From Actinomycetota bacterium (GTDB lineage: Bacteria; Actinomycetota; Actinomycetes; Actinomycetales; Microbacteriaceae), in NCBI GenBank assembly GCA_009703635.1, contig WLFS01000001.1:1-21068 (forward strand): a DNA stretch of 21,068 bases, written 5' to 3'. The first letter of the stretch is position 1. The number at the start of each line of letters is the position of its first letter. The position numbers and the translations under genes were made by a program. Shown in pieces: positions 7,801 to 13,383 of the stretch. The notes beneath the pieces were generated by a model. It was not told the DNA's origin. It saw nothing but the letters and a program-made list of their open reading frames with translations, and ran no database searches.

Positions 7801-8359
7801 AATAGTTGTCTTTGCCAAAAACGTCTCGATAGAACGCTGCTGCTTCCAGTGCCTTGTCGTATTGGCCCAGACGAATCAGGGTTTGGACTTCGCCCGAGGC
7901 ACAGCCGGTGGTTGCAATGATTCCTTTGCCATATTCCTGAAGCAGCTCTCTATCCATACGAGGCTTGAAATAGAAACCATCCAACCAAGCCTTAGAGGAC
8001 ATTTTGAAGAGGTTGTACATACCTTCTGTGGTTTCAGCAAACATTGTTAGGTGCGTGAATGCTCCGCCACCGGAAACATCATCCTCGCCACCGACTCCCC
8101 ACTGAACTCGGGTGCGCTCTGTTCGGGGGGTACCAGGCGAAAGATATGCTTCGATACCGATGATTGGCTTGATTCCGTTGGCTTTTGCTGTTTGATAGAA
8201 ATCGTAAGCGCCGAAATTATTTCCGTGATCAGTAATTGCGATTGCCGGCATTCCTAACCGGGCAGCTTCTTCAGTAAGGGGTTTTACCCTGGCGGCACCA
8301 TCGAGCATCGAATACTCGCTGTGCACATGAAGGTGCACAAAGGAATCCTTAGCTGACAA
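4802..8359 (-). CDS. dnaE: DNA polymerase III alpha subunit (DnaE1 type)
   Basis: This is the 1185-residue C-family replicative polymerase. The N-terminal PHP domain keeps the full metal-binding set seen in proofreading actinobacterial DnaE1: His11 and His13 (VHLHVHSEYS), Asp20, His45 (TDHG), Glu70, His103, Cys153, Asp221 and His223 (NDLH). The palm carries GPGRGSAAGS (370–379), PDIDVDFDD (411–419) with catalytic Asp412 and Asp414, and KMDFLGL (581–587) with Asp583. Then come the fingers (ALYRPGPMG, DYAFNKAHSAGY), a helix-hairpin-helix region near 895–915, a beta-clamp motif QVDLF (942–946) and an OB fold (about 1015–1080). The start is TTG 8359–8357, supported by AGAGG 5 nt upstream and by the conserved MS..DSFVHLH start. 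It lies 51 bp after rluD and overlaps the flavin-reductase gene at its 3' end. Confidence 0.97.
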   Translation of the reverse strand: MSAKDSFVHLHVHSEYSMLDGAARVKPLTEEAARLGMPAIAITDHGNNFGAYDFYQTAKANGIKPIIGIEAYLSPGTPRTERTRVQWGVGGEDDVSGGGAFTHLTMFAETTEGMYNLFKMSSKAWLDGFYFKPRMDRELLQEYGKGIIATTGCASGEVQTLIRLGQYDKALEAAAFYRDVFGKDNYFVEIMDHGIDIERRAMPDLLRLAKDLSLPLVATNDLHYTHASDSVSHEALLCVQSGTNLLDPNRFKFDGREYYLKSAEQMRELFRDHPDSCDNTLAIAERCNVEFKKRDLMPKFPLPEGETEASWFAKEVDKGMKRRYGEVVPERQAKQAEYEVNVIAQMGFPGYFLVVSDFIAWARAQGIRVGPGRGSAAGSIVAYAMGITELDPIVHGLIFERFLNPERVSPPDIDVDFDDRRRGEVIRYVSQKYGEDRVAQIVTFGTIKAKQALKDSARVLGMPYAAGEKLTKLMPPMVLGRDVTLGELVEKPKDKQAEQNSRYKEAAEFREALESDSDSAKIFELARGLENLKRQWGVHAAGVIMSAEPLLDVIPIMRREDDGAVITQFDQPPCEKLGLLKMDFLGLRNLTVLDDALANIKANRGVGVVLEELDLNSDQNTFELLSRGDTLGVFQLDGAQMRSLLRMLKPSEFEHISAVIALYRPGPMGEKSHTNYALRKNALQKSEAIHPELAAPLAEILDPTYGLIVYQEQVMAVAQKVAGFTLAQADLLRRAMGKKDKKELDRSYKDFSEGMAGQGYSEPAIETLWKTLLPFADYAFNKAHSAGYGVLSYWTAYLKANFPAEYMAALLTSVGDSKDKLAIYLNECRRMDIQVLAPDVNQSIGPFSAVGDTIRFGLGAIRNVGHNVVDGIITARKDKPFSSFADFLRRAPAQVCSKRTIESLIKAGAFDSLGHTRRSLIEIHEEAVDSQSVIKRNESTGQVDLFGDLFAESDSQLVIPNRPEWPKAEKLAHEREMLGLYVSDHPLAGREKQLAQFADFTIGDLLTSEEIRDGETVTIAGLISSVTHRVARSSGNPYANVIIEDFEGEMSVMFMGKTYKEYSEALINDEVVLIRGRINARDEGYAISAFSMETIALGSEGANHGPLRLQIQEADATRSVLENLDATLRAHPGKEEVQLTFIDELNPRSFKLSPRVRISDDLIGELKALLGSGSLVQSAVSAGLK

Positions 8360-8364
8360 GTGGG

Positions 8365-8369
8365 CCTCT
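8365..8369 (-). promoter_or_regulatory. Ribosome binding site fixing the TTG start of dnaE
   Basis: AGAGG on the minus strand ends 5 nt before TTG at 8359. It supports that codon over the downstream in-frame GTG at the FVHLH motif. That GTG also has an AAGGA-like site (7 nt spacing), but starting there would remove conserved N-terminal residues. Confidence 0.5.
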
Positions 8370-8397
8370 AGAAATAGCAGTGGTTGGTGGGATTTTT

Positions 8398-8417
8398 AGC
8401 CTAAGGGTTTCTAGGCT
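8398..8417. repeat. Short inverted repeat spanning the rluD stop codon
   Basis: AGCCTA (8398–8403) and TAGGCT (8412–8417) can form a 6-bp stem with an 8-nt loop across the end of rluD, in front of dnaE. On the transcribed (minus) strand it is followed by A residues rather than a U-run, so it does not look like an intrinsic terminator. It could be an RNA-processing or stability hairpin, or chance. Confidence 0.3.
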
Positions 8418-9328
8418 CGGAGCTTTACAAGCACCTCGGCCAAGTCCTTTGGGTACTCCGAGACAAAATGCACTTGCTTACCCGTGATGGGGTGGGTAAA
8501 TCCAAGTTCTTTGGCATGGAGCCACTGGCGGTCTATTCCGAGCTTTTTGGCAAGGGTTGGATCTGCCCCATACATAGTGTCCCCAAGTAGTGGATGCTTG
8601 AAAGCTGAAAAGTGCACGCGGATCTGGTGAGTTCTTCCGGTTTCAAGGTTCACTTCACAAAGAGCCACGGCAGCAAAGAGTTCAAGGGCTTTGTAATGAG
8701 TGACAGAGGGTTTGCCATCTTCCATTACTGCGAACTTGAATTCAGCTTTTGGGTGCCTGCCGATGGGGGCATCGAAGGTGCCTTCCATTGGATCTGGGTG
8801 ACCTTGAATAATGGCGTGATAGATCTTGTTCACGGTTCTATCCCGAAAATCTTGTTTCAGTTTCGAATAGGCCAGTTCGGATTTCGCGAGCATCATTAGC
8901 CCACTGGTTCCAACATCTAGTCGCTGGACTATTCCCTGACGCTCCTGGGCTCCGGAAGTTGTTAGTTGAATTCCGCGCGCCAGCAAGGCGCCAGCAACCG
9001 TTGGGCCCTCATAGCCAACTGTTGGGTGAGCAACGACCCCTGCTGGCTTATCGACGATGACTAGATCGTCATCCTGATAAATCACCAACAGCTCATCCAC
9101 CGGAGTGGCAACCACCTTGAGCTCTTGAGCTGCTTTTGGTGGTTCAACTTCCAGTAAGTCAGCTAGATTCACCCGATCGGATTTTCCGAGAGTCTTCTTA
9201 CCGACTCTCGCCCCACCTGCTCCGCAAAGTTCAGCCGCAGCTGAGCGCGATATTCCAAGCAATCGCGCAATCGCGGTATCAACCCGCTCGCCAGCAAGGG
9301 ACTGATCAATTTCAAAGTTCTGACTCAT
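8411..9328 (-). CDS. rluD: RluA-family 23S rRNA pseudouridine synthase (RluD-like)
   Basis: The enzyme isomerises uridine to pseudouridine in rRNA. At 305 residues it has the RluA/RluD layout. An N-terminal S4 RNA-binding domain lies at about 14–60 (RVDTAIARLLGISRSAAAEL), then a catalytic domain with VVDKPAGVVAHPT (91–103) and QRLDVGTSGLMML (135–147), where Asp138 is the catalytic aspartate. GRTHQIRVHF (231–240) and HPLLGD (245–250) complete the active-site signature. ATG 9328–9326 overlaps the lspA stop as ATGA, with GAGGA five nt upstream inside the end of lspA. The lspA–rluD pairing is conserved widely, including in Gram-positives. Which uridines it modifies (the RluD sites in helix 69 or others) cannot be told from sequence alone. 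Confidence 0.92.
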   Translation of the reverse strand: MSQNFEIDQSLAGERVDTAIARLLGISRSAAAELCGAGGARVGKKTLGKSDRVNLADLLEVEPPKAAQELKVVATPVDELLVIYQDDDLVIVDKPAGVVAHPTVGYEGPTVAGALLARGIQLTTSGAQERQGIVQRLDVGTSGLMMLAKSELAYSKLKQDFRDRTVNKIYHAIIQGHPDPMEGTFDAPIGRHPKAEFKFAVMEDGKPSVTHYKALELFAAVALCEVNLETGRTHQIRVHFSAFKHPLLGDTMYGADPTLAKKLGIDRQWLHAKELGFTHPITGKQVHFVSEYPKDLAEVLVKLRA

Positions 9329-9831
9329 TTTTTCCTCGGTGCAACACCACCGAGGTTCTCACCTCGGAAGACTCTGATAACCGTGAGGGTAGCCATAGAA
9401 ACGATAAAGATATCTGCCAGGTTGAATACCGGGAAATTGAAAGGGATTTGGATGAAGTCAACTACGTGACCGTTGCCAAAACTTGGCTCTCTAATCAGAC
9501 GGTCAATCAGATTACCGACTACCCCAGCAAGAAATGTGCCGGCCATCACCGCCCAGGAGCGCGAAGTAATCCTCCCGGAAAACCAGATTGTTGCCAGGGT
9601 TGCGGCAGCTGCGAGCACAGCCAGAATCCAAGTCTGACCAAAGCCAAGTGAGAAGGCAGCCGAGTCGTTGTAGATAAGTCGCCAGGAAAGCAATTCCCCA
9701 ATAACCGGATAGCCGATTCCAGGTTTTAGGGTTGCTATAGCAAGATTTTTTGTGAACTGATCAACAGCGATTAGAACAAGGGCAACAACGAGGTACAGCC
9801 AGCGACTAGCTGCGTGTTTTGACCTGCTCAA
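9325..9831 (-). CDS. lspA: Lipoprotein signal peptidase (signal peptidase II)
   Basis: LspA is an integral membrane aspartyl protease that cleaves prolipoprotein signal peptides after lipidation of the +1 cysteine. The 168 residues show four hydrophobic segments (about 11–30, 65–85, 92–110 and 135–153) and the expected blocks: DQFTK (24–28), NDSAAFS (55–61), GNLIDR (106–111) with catalytic Asp110, and FNLADIFI (136–143) with catalytic Asp140. The start is TTG 9831–9829: the wag31 stop is in the same frame three codons upstream and no other start codon precedes the first membrane segment. The gap to wag31 is 9 nt with only a weak ribosome site, which suggests coupling to wag31 translation. It overlaps rluD by 4 nt. 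Confidence 0.94.
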   Translation of the reverse strand: MSRSKHAASRWLYLVVALVLIAVDQFTKNLAIATLKPGIGYPVIGELLSWRLIYNDSAAFSLGFGQTWILAVLAAAATLATIWFSGRITSRSWAVMAGTFLAGVVGNLIDRLIREPSFGNGHVVDFIQIPFNFPVFNLADIFIVSMATLTVIRVFRGENLGGVAPRKK

Positions 9832-9840
9832 GAACCTGCA

Positions 9841-10467
9841 CTACCCGCTGATGCCAGGAGTATATCCGGGTGCCTGCTGCGATGGAGCAACTCCTGCAGA
9901 ATTTAGCTCGGTTAGCTGAGACTCAATGTAGGACTTCAGGCGAGTGCGGTATTCACGCTCGAAGCTACGAAGCTGCTGGATGCTGTGCTCAACAACGGCC
10001 TTTTCTTGCTCAAGACGATTCAGATCAGAGCGCTGCTGAGCTTCTGCTTCTCGAACTAGACGAGCAGCAGTTGCGTGACCTTCTGCGATTAGTTCGTCGC
10101 GCTTGATCATGCCTTCACGCACGTGTTCGTCGTGGAGCTTACGGGCCAGCTGAAGCAAGTTGTTGGTGTTGGAAGAATCCAAAGTTGATGGGTCAGCAAC
10201 AGCTTCCGGGAATGCCATAGGTGCGGATGCGACCTCAGGGGCTGAGACAAGCTGGGATGGAAGATCTGCACCACTTCGCTGAAGCTCTGCAATGCGACCA
10301 TCTGCTGCCAGTAGTCGTCTGCGCAGGTCCTCGTTCTCCTGGTAGAGCCTTCTTAGCTCGACGACGATCTCGTCTAGAAAGTCATCGACTTCGTCTTGGT
10401 CATAGCCTTCGCGAAACTTGGTTGGCTGGAACCTCTTATTGACAACGTCTTCTGGAGTTAGTGGCAT
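9841..10467 (-). CDS. wag31: Cell-pole and septum scaffold DivIVA/Wag31
   Basis: Wag31 (DivIVA) is the coiled-coil scaffold that marks poles and septa in actinobacteria and directs polar wall growth. The first 50 residues are the conserved membrane-binding DivIVA domain: MPLTPEDVVNKRFQ, then KFREGYDQDEVDDFLDEI at 17–34. A first coiled coil runs to about residue 66. A Pro/Ala/Ser-rich linker covers about 67–100, and a second long coiled coil follows at about 103–190 (LARKLHDEHVREGM, EAEAQQRSDLNRLEQEK). The tail is short. The 208-residue length is in the family range and the linker is modest. ATG 10467 has AGAGGA 8 nt upstream. The 73-bp gap before it holds a nested dyad (10495–10527). Confidence 0.95.
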   Translation of the reverse strand: MPLTPEDVVNKRFQPTKFREGYDQDEVDDFLDEIVVELRRLYQENEDLRRRLLAADGRIAELQRSGADLPSQLVSAPEVASAPMAFPEAVADPSTLDSSNTNNLLQLARKLHDEHVREGMIKRDELIAEGHATAARLVREAEAQQRSDLNRLEQEKAVVEHSIQQLRSFEREYRTRLKSYIESQLTELNSAGVAPSQQAPGYTPGISG

Positions 10468-10494
10468 TACTGTCTTCCTCTTTCGATTGGCCAG

Positions 10495-10527
10495 CTTGGG
10501 CCGAACTTTCTAAAAGCCTAACCCAAG
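10495..10527 (-). promoter_or_regulatory. Nested dyad in the wag31 leader
   Basis: Outer arms CTTGGG (10495–10500) and CCCAAG (10522–10527) enclose inner arms CTTT (10506–10509) and AAAG (10513–10516). Symmetric 5-nt internal segments lie on each side (10501–10505 and 10517–10521), with a 3-nt loop. It lies between the yggT stop and the wag31 start, so it could be a leader RNA stem or a protein site. No U-tract follows, so it is not a simple terminator. Function is not known. Confidence 0.35.
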
Positions 10528-10540
10528 ATGAATTAGCTCG

Positions 10541-10828
10541 CTATATGAGGCCGCGAACCAGACTTTGTGCGAACACAACGCCCAGCACCAGTGCTGTCCA
10601 GGCAAAATCCAAAGAAATGGCGCCCATTCGTACCGGTTTTATGTATTGCCTCAAGAATCGAAGCGGAGGGTCGGTCAACGTGTAGATAATCTCTGCAACC
10701 GGCAACAGTATGCCCTTGGGCCGAAACGCTGGATTCACGGACATAAGCAGATCTAGAGTTAAGCGGCCAATGAGTGTATAAAAGTAAAGCTGCAGCGCCC
10801 AATAAACAATTAGAGCGATAAGTCCCAC
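10541..10828 (-). CDS. yggT: YggT-family membrane protein
   Basis: This small membrane protein of the YggT family (95 residues) has a hydrophobic segment at about 3–27 and another at about 72–92. Between them is the family motif ending in TDPPLRFLRQYI (52–63). In actinobacteria the gene sits between sepF and divIVA and is thought to help division or envelope homeostasis; its molecular function is not settled. The start is GTG 10828–10826, 8 nt after the sepF stop, with AGG about 7 nt upstream. Tight placement indicates co-translation with sepF. A 73-bp gap then separates it from wag31. Confidence 0.88.
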   Translation of the reverse strand: MGLIALIVYWALQLYFYTLIGRLTLDLLMSVNPAFRPKGILLPVAEIIYTLTDPPLRFLRQYIKPVRMGAISLDFAWTALVLGVVFAQSLVRGLI

Positions 10829-10836
10829 AGCGGAAC

Positions 10837-11265
10837 CTATGGACGAACTAGAAGCTCGTCAACCTCGCTGGTGCTCTCTGCCGCCTGCTCCTCGTTGACT
10901 GCAACGTGGGTTGGGGTCAGCAAAAACACCTTTGGAGTCACGCGACGCATGTGGCCTTCTAGACCCTCTTTTAGTCCAAGCATGAAATCAAGCATGCGGC
11001 GAGACTCAACTTCGCTCATCTCTCCCATGTTCACAATCACTGGAATACCGATTCGGTAGTGAGCTGCAACCATTGGCGCCTCTTCGTAAGACTTTGGCTC
11101 GATGGTGAAAATCTCCGCGACATCATTTGACCCGCGACGAGGTCGTGGGCTCATTACACGAGCAGGGCGTGATGCAGTAGACACTGAATCCTGGCGAGTT
11201 GGCAGCTCGTTGGACTCCTCGGCAAATCCGAGAAATTCCATGCTGCGCTGTAGTAATCCGGCCAT
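10837..11265 (-). CDS. sepF: Cell division protein SepF
   Basis: SepF tethers FtsZ filaments to the membrane and is the main FtsZ anchor in actinobacteria lacking FtsA. The 142-residue product begins with an amphipathic membrane-targeting helix (MAGLLQRSMEFLGF). A disordered basic linker (about 18–48) follows, then the SepF core at about 50–118 (IFTIEPKSYEEA, HYRIGIPVIVNMGEM, RRMLDFMLGLKEGL, VFLLTP), the FtsZ-binding and dimerising beta-alpha fold. An acidic tail closes it. ATG 11265 has a strong Shine-Dalgarno sequence, AGGAGG, 5 nt upstream. It follows yggS by 37 bp, the usual actinobacterial order. Confidence 0.95.
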   Translation of the reverse strand: MAGLLQRSMEFLGFAEESNELPTRQDSVSTASRPARVMSPRPRRGSNDVAEIFTIEPKSYEEAPMVAAHYRIGIPVIVNMGEMSEVESRRMLDFMLGLKEGLEGHMRRVTPKVFLLTPTHVAVNEEQAAESTSEVDELLVRP

Positions 11266-11302
11266 TAGTTCCTCCTGGGGTTTAACTTCTCTAAGAATAT
11301 GG

Positions 11303-11989
11303 CTAAGTAGGCCGATTACCCGTTATTGCGGTACCTATTCGCAAGTGTGTCGCGCCATAGGCAATAGCTGTTTCAAAGTCCCCAGACATGCCCATTGAGA
11401 GCCTGTTCGCCCCTGGAGCAAGCTTTTGCAGCTCTAAGGACAATACGGCCAGTCTTTCAAACTCAAGTTCTGGGGCCACCTCTAGGCCCCCGACTCCCAT
11501 TAGGCCAACTAGCTCAAGCCCAGGACTCAAAAGCACTCGCTCGGCAAAGGCCATCAGATCTTCTGGGTTTACTCCCCCTCGCTCTGGATCCTCGGTCATG
11601 TTGACCTGCACAAAGACCTTGAGTGGATTTTCGCGATCGGCTGTGCGCTTTTGAAGTTCGTCAAGCAAGGAGGGTCTATCTAACGAATGAAGAAAGTCGG
11701 CATACTCAAGAACCGATTTGACCTTATTGGTTTGAAGTTGGCCAATAAAGTGCCAATTGAACCGCTCGATGGATTCGGAAGCAATCTGCTTGGCCTTAGG
11801 GCCGGCTTCCTGGTCGCGGTTTTCACCAAAATCTCTGGCACCCAATGCCAGAAGATCATGAACCAACTGGTGAGGATGGTTTTTTGTCACCACAACGAGC
11901 GTAATCTGCTTCGAATCTCGATTGGCCGAACTTGCTGCAGTCGCTATTGAGTCAACGATTGCTTGGTAGCGCTGGCCAAGCTCGGTCAA
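11303..11989 (-). CDS. yggS: YggS/PLPBP-family pyridoxal phosphate homeostasis protein
   Basis: This is a PLP-binding protein of the YggS/PROSC (COG0325) family, which maintains PLP and amino/keto-acid balance without a known catalytic reaction. The 228 residues form one TIM-barrel domain. Landmarks are VVVTKNHP (32–39) with PLP-binding Lys36, DFGENRDQEA (53–62), WHFIGQLQTNKVK, VNMTEDPERGGV, LMGVGG and the phosphate-binding end SMGMSGDFETAI followed by HLRIGTAI. TTG 11989–11987 directly follows the ftsZ stop (TAA then TTG). The in-frame codon before it is that stop, so no earlier start exists. AGAGG within the last ftsZ codons serves as ribosome site. The actinobacterial gene usually separated from ftsZ by a laccase-like (PgeF) gene is here adjacent to ftsZ. 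Confidence 0.92.
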   Translation of the reverse strand: MTELGQRYQAIVDSIATAASSANRDSKQITLVVVTKNHPHQLVHDLLALGARDFGENRDQEAGPKAKQIASESIERFNWHFIGQLQTNKVKSVLEYADFLHSLDRPSLLDELQKRTADRENPLKVFVQVNMTEDPERGGVNPEDLMAFAERVLLSPGLELVGLMGVGGLEVAPELEFERLAVLSLELQKLAPGANRLSMGMSGDFETAIAYGATHLRIGTAITGNRPT

Positions 11990-13225
11990 TTAACCTCTGA
12001 GGAACTCAGGAATGTCGAGATCGTCACCGAAGGTGCCATCAGCAGTCTGCGGTCGCTTTGGTAGAGAGGGTGACTCGTCAATTTTAATATCAAGATCTGC
12101 AGCGTAGTCCATCGAAAATGACTGAACCGGCATTGGCAATGGCTCCTCCGCGATCTCGATTGCTGGAGTGTCGAAGAATGAGATTGATTCAACAACAGGT
12201 GCCGCAACTGGAACAACTGGAGGAAGTGGTTGCTCAACTTCTGCAAAAACTGTTCTTGGGCTCTTGCGTGCCTTGGGGAAGCCACCGTCGAAACCAGCAG
12301 CAATAACCGTGATGCGAACTTCGTCACCCAAAGTGTCGTCGATTGTGGTTCCATAAATGATGTTTGCTTCTGGGCTAACAGCTTCCTGAACCAGTCTTGC
12401 TGCTTCGTCAATTTCGTGAAGTCCAAGATCAGATGCACCCTGAACCAGAATCAGTACGCCGTGAGCGCCGTCGATGCTTGCCTCAAGTAACGGAGAAGAA
12501 ACTGCCATCTCGGCTGCACGGATTGCGCGGTCCTCACCCTTGGCAGTACCAATACCCATCAAGGCAGAACCTGCACCTTGCATAACTGACTTCACATCGG
12601 CGAAGTCCAAGTTGATTAGTCCAGGAGTAGTGATCAAATCCGTGATTCCCTGAACACCGGCACGAAGGACATCATCAGCCGTCTTAAAAGCCTCCACTAC
12701 AGAAACTGACTTGTCAGCAATCTCGAGAAGCCTCTGGTTTGGAACAACAATCAACGTGTCGACCTCAGCGCGAATTGCCTCGATTCCACGCTCAGCTTGC
12801 TGCATTCTGCGTTTACCTTCAAAACCAAATGGCTTGGTGACTACTCCAACGGTTAGAGCTCCTACGCGCTTAGCAACACGGGCAACAATCGGCGCAGCAC
12901 CGGTTCCAGTTCCTCCGCCTTCACCGGCAGTTACGAACACCATGTCTGAGCCACGAAGAGCTGCTTCTATTTCTTCTTCGTGATCCTCAGCAGCACGTTT
13001 TCCAATTTCAGGGTCAGCTCCTGCTCCAAGTCCACGAGTCAAGTCTCTTCCGATATCCAGCTTCACGTGAGCTTCGCTCATCAGTAGAGCCTGTGCGTCT
13101 GTGTTGATTGCAACGAACTCCACACCGCGCAAGCCAGACTCAATCATGCGGTTGAGTGCGTTGACTCCGCCTCCACCAACTCCTACGACCTTGATTACGG
13201 CCAGGTAGTTTTGGTTCAGACCCAT
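11990..13225 (-). CDS. ftsZ: Cell division tubulin homologue FtsZ
   Basis: FtsZ is a GTPase that polymerises into the division ring. The 411 residues hold the standard parts: [17 protein letters not shown] (11–27), the tubulin signature GGGTGTG (103–109), PFGFEGKRR (132–140), and the T7 loop NLDFAD (205–210), which supplies catalytic aspartates to the neighbouring subunit. A Pro/Val-rich linker covers about 319–398 and the conserved C-terminal peptide DDLDIPEFL (401–409) binds SepF and FtsW. ATG 13225 has AAGGAG (13235–13230) 4 nt upstream. A 158-bp gap with a probable terminator, a direct repeat and a hairpin separates it from ftsQ, so it is likely transcribed at least partly from its own promoter. 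The ribosome site of yggS lies in its last codons. Confidence 0.98.
   Translation of the reverse strand: MGLNQNYLAVIKVVGVGGGGVNALNRMIESGLRGVEFVAINTDAQALLMSEAHVKLDIGRDLTRGLGAGADPEIGKRAAEDHEEEIEAALRGSDMVFVTAGEGGGTGTGAAPIVARVAKRVGALTVGVVTKPFGFEGKRRMQQAERGIEAIRAEVDTLIVVPNQRLLEIADKSVSVVEAFKTADDVLRAGVQGITDLITTPGLINLDFADVKSVMQGAGSALMGIGTAKGEDRAIRAAEMAVSSPLLEASIDGAHGVLILVQGASDLGLHEIDEAARLVQEAVSPEANIIYGTTIDDTLGDEVRITVIAAGFDGGFPKARKSPRTVFAEVEQPLPPVVPVAAPVVESISFFDTPAIEIAEEPLPMPVQSFSMDYAADLDIKIDESPSLPKRPQTADGTFGDDLDIPEFLRG
11994..11998 (-). promoter_or_regulatory. Ribosome binding site of yggS inside the end of ftsZ
   Basis: AGAGG overlaps the last Leu-Arg-Gly codons of ftsZ and ends 4 nt before the TTG start of yggS. 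It supports that unusual start and suggests the two proteins are made by coupled translation. Confidence 0.6.
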
Positions 13226-13248
13226 GATGCTCCTTCAAATCGACAGCC

Positions 13249-13266
13249 GTGACTTTTGCAAGTCAC
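13249..13266 (-). promoter_or_regulatory. Perfect stem-loop in the ftsZ leader
   Basis: A perfect 7-bp inverted repeat (arms 13249–13255 and 13260–13266) surrounds a 4-nt loop. On the transcribed strand the stem is GTGACTT/AAGTCAC and the loop is GCAA, a GNRA-type tetraloop, which is especially stable in RNA. It ends 13 nt before the AAGGAG ribosome site of ftsZ. No U-run follows, so termination is unlikely. A role in mRNA stability, processing or translation control is possible but unproven. Confidence 0.5.
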
Positions 13267-13281
13267 TGCGAAACAACAAAC

Positions 13282-13309
13282 CCTCAAGCTCAGCTTTAGC
13301 CTTAAGCTC
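13282..13309 (-). repeat. Imperfect direct repeat upstream of ftsZ
   Basis: On the minus strand GAGCTTAAGG (13309–13300) and GAGCTTGAGG (13291–13282) match in 9 of 10 positions, 18 bp start to start. They lie between the putative ftsQ terminator and the ftsZ leader hairpin. The spacing and location would fit a regulator binding site. No recognised motif was identified. Confidence 0.35.
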
Positions 13310-13332
13310 TACGGCTTTTTGAACTCCGCGCC

Positions 13333-13355
13333 AAAAAAATAGGCCTAGATGGCCC
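13333..13355 (-). terminator. Probable intrinsic terminator after ftsQ
   Basis: On the minus strand, GGCC (13354–13351) pairs with GGCC (13345–13342) around a 5-nt loop, with a flanking G·U pair (13355/13341). One A and then seven T residues follow (13339–13333). It begins 28 nt beyond the ftsQ stop and precedes ftsZ by over 100 bp. The stem is short but G/C-only, with a good U-tract. It would end or weaken read-through from the mur-ftsQ block. Confidence 0.5.
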
Positions 13356-13383
13356 TTTTGTGGCGTAACGGGTGCGGGCGTGT

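Noticed and set aside
8398..8417. Intrinsic terminator between rluD and dnaE
   Set aside because: On the transcribed strand the stem-loop is followed by A residues, not a U-tract, so only an inverted repeat is recorded.
9136..9651. 171-residue plus-strand open frame across rluD and lspA
   Set aside because: It is antisense to two well-supported genes, has low-complexity composition and shows no recognisable domain.
11986..12438. 150-residue minus-strand open frame inside ftsZ
   Set aside because: It is a shifted frame over the FtsZ C-terminal region; the true frame carries the linker and the conserved C-terminal peptide.
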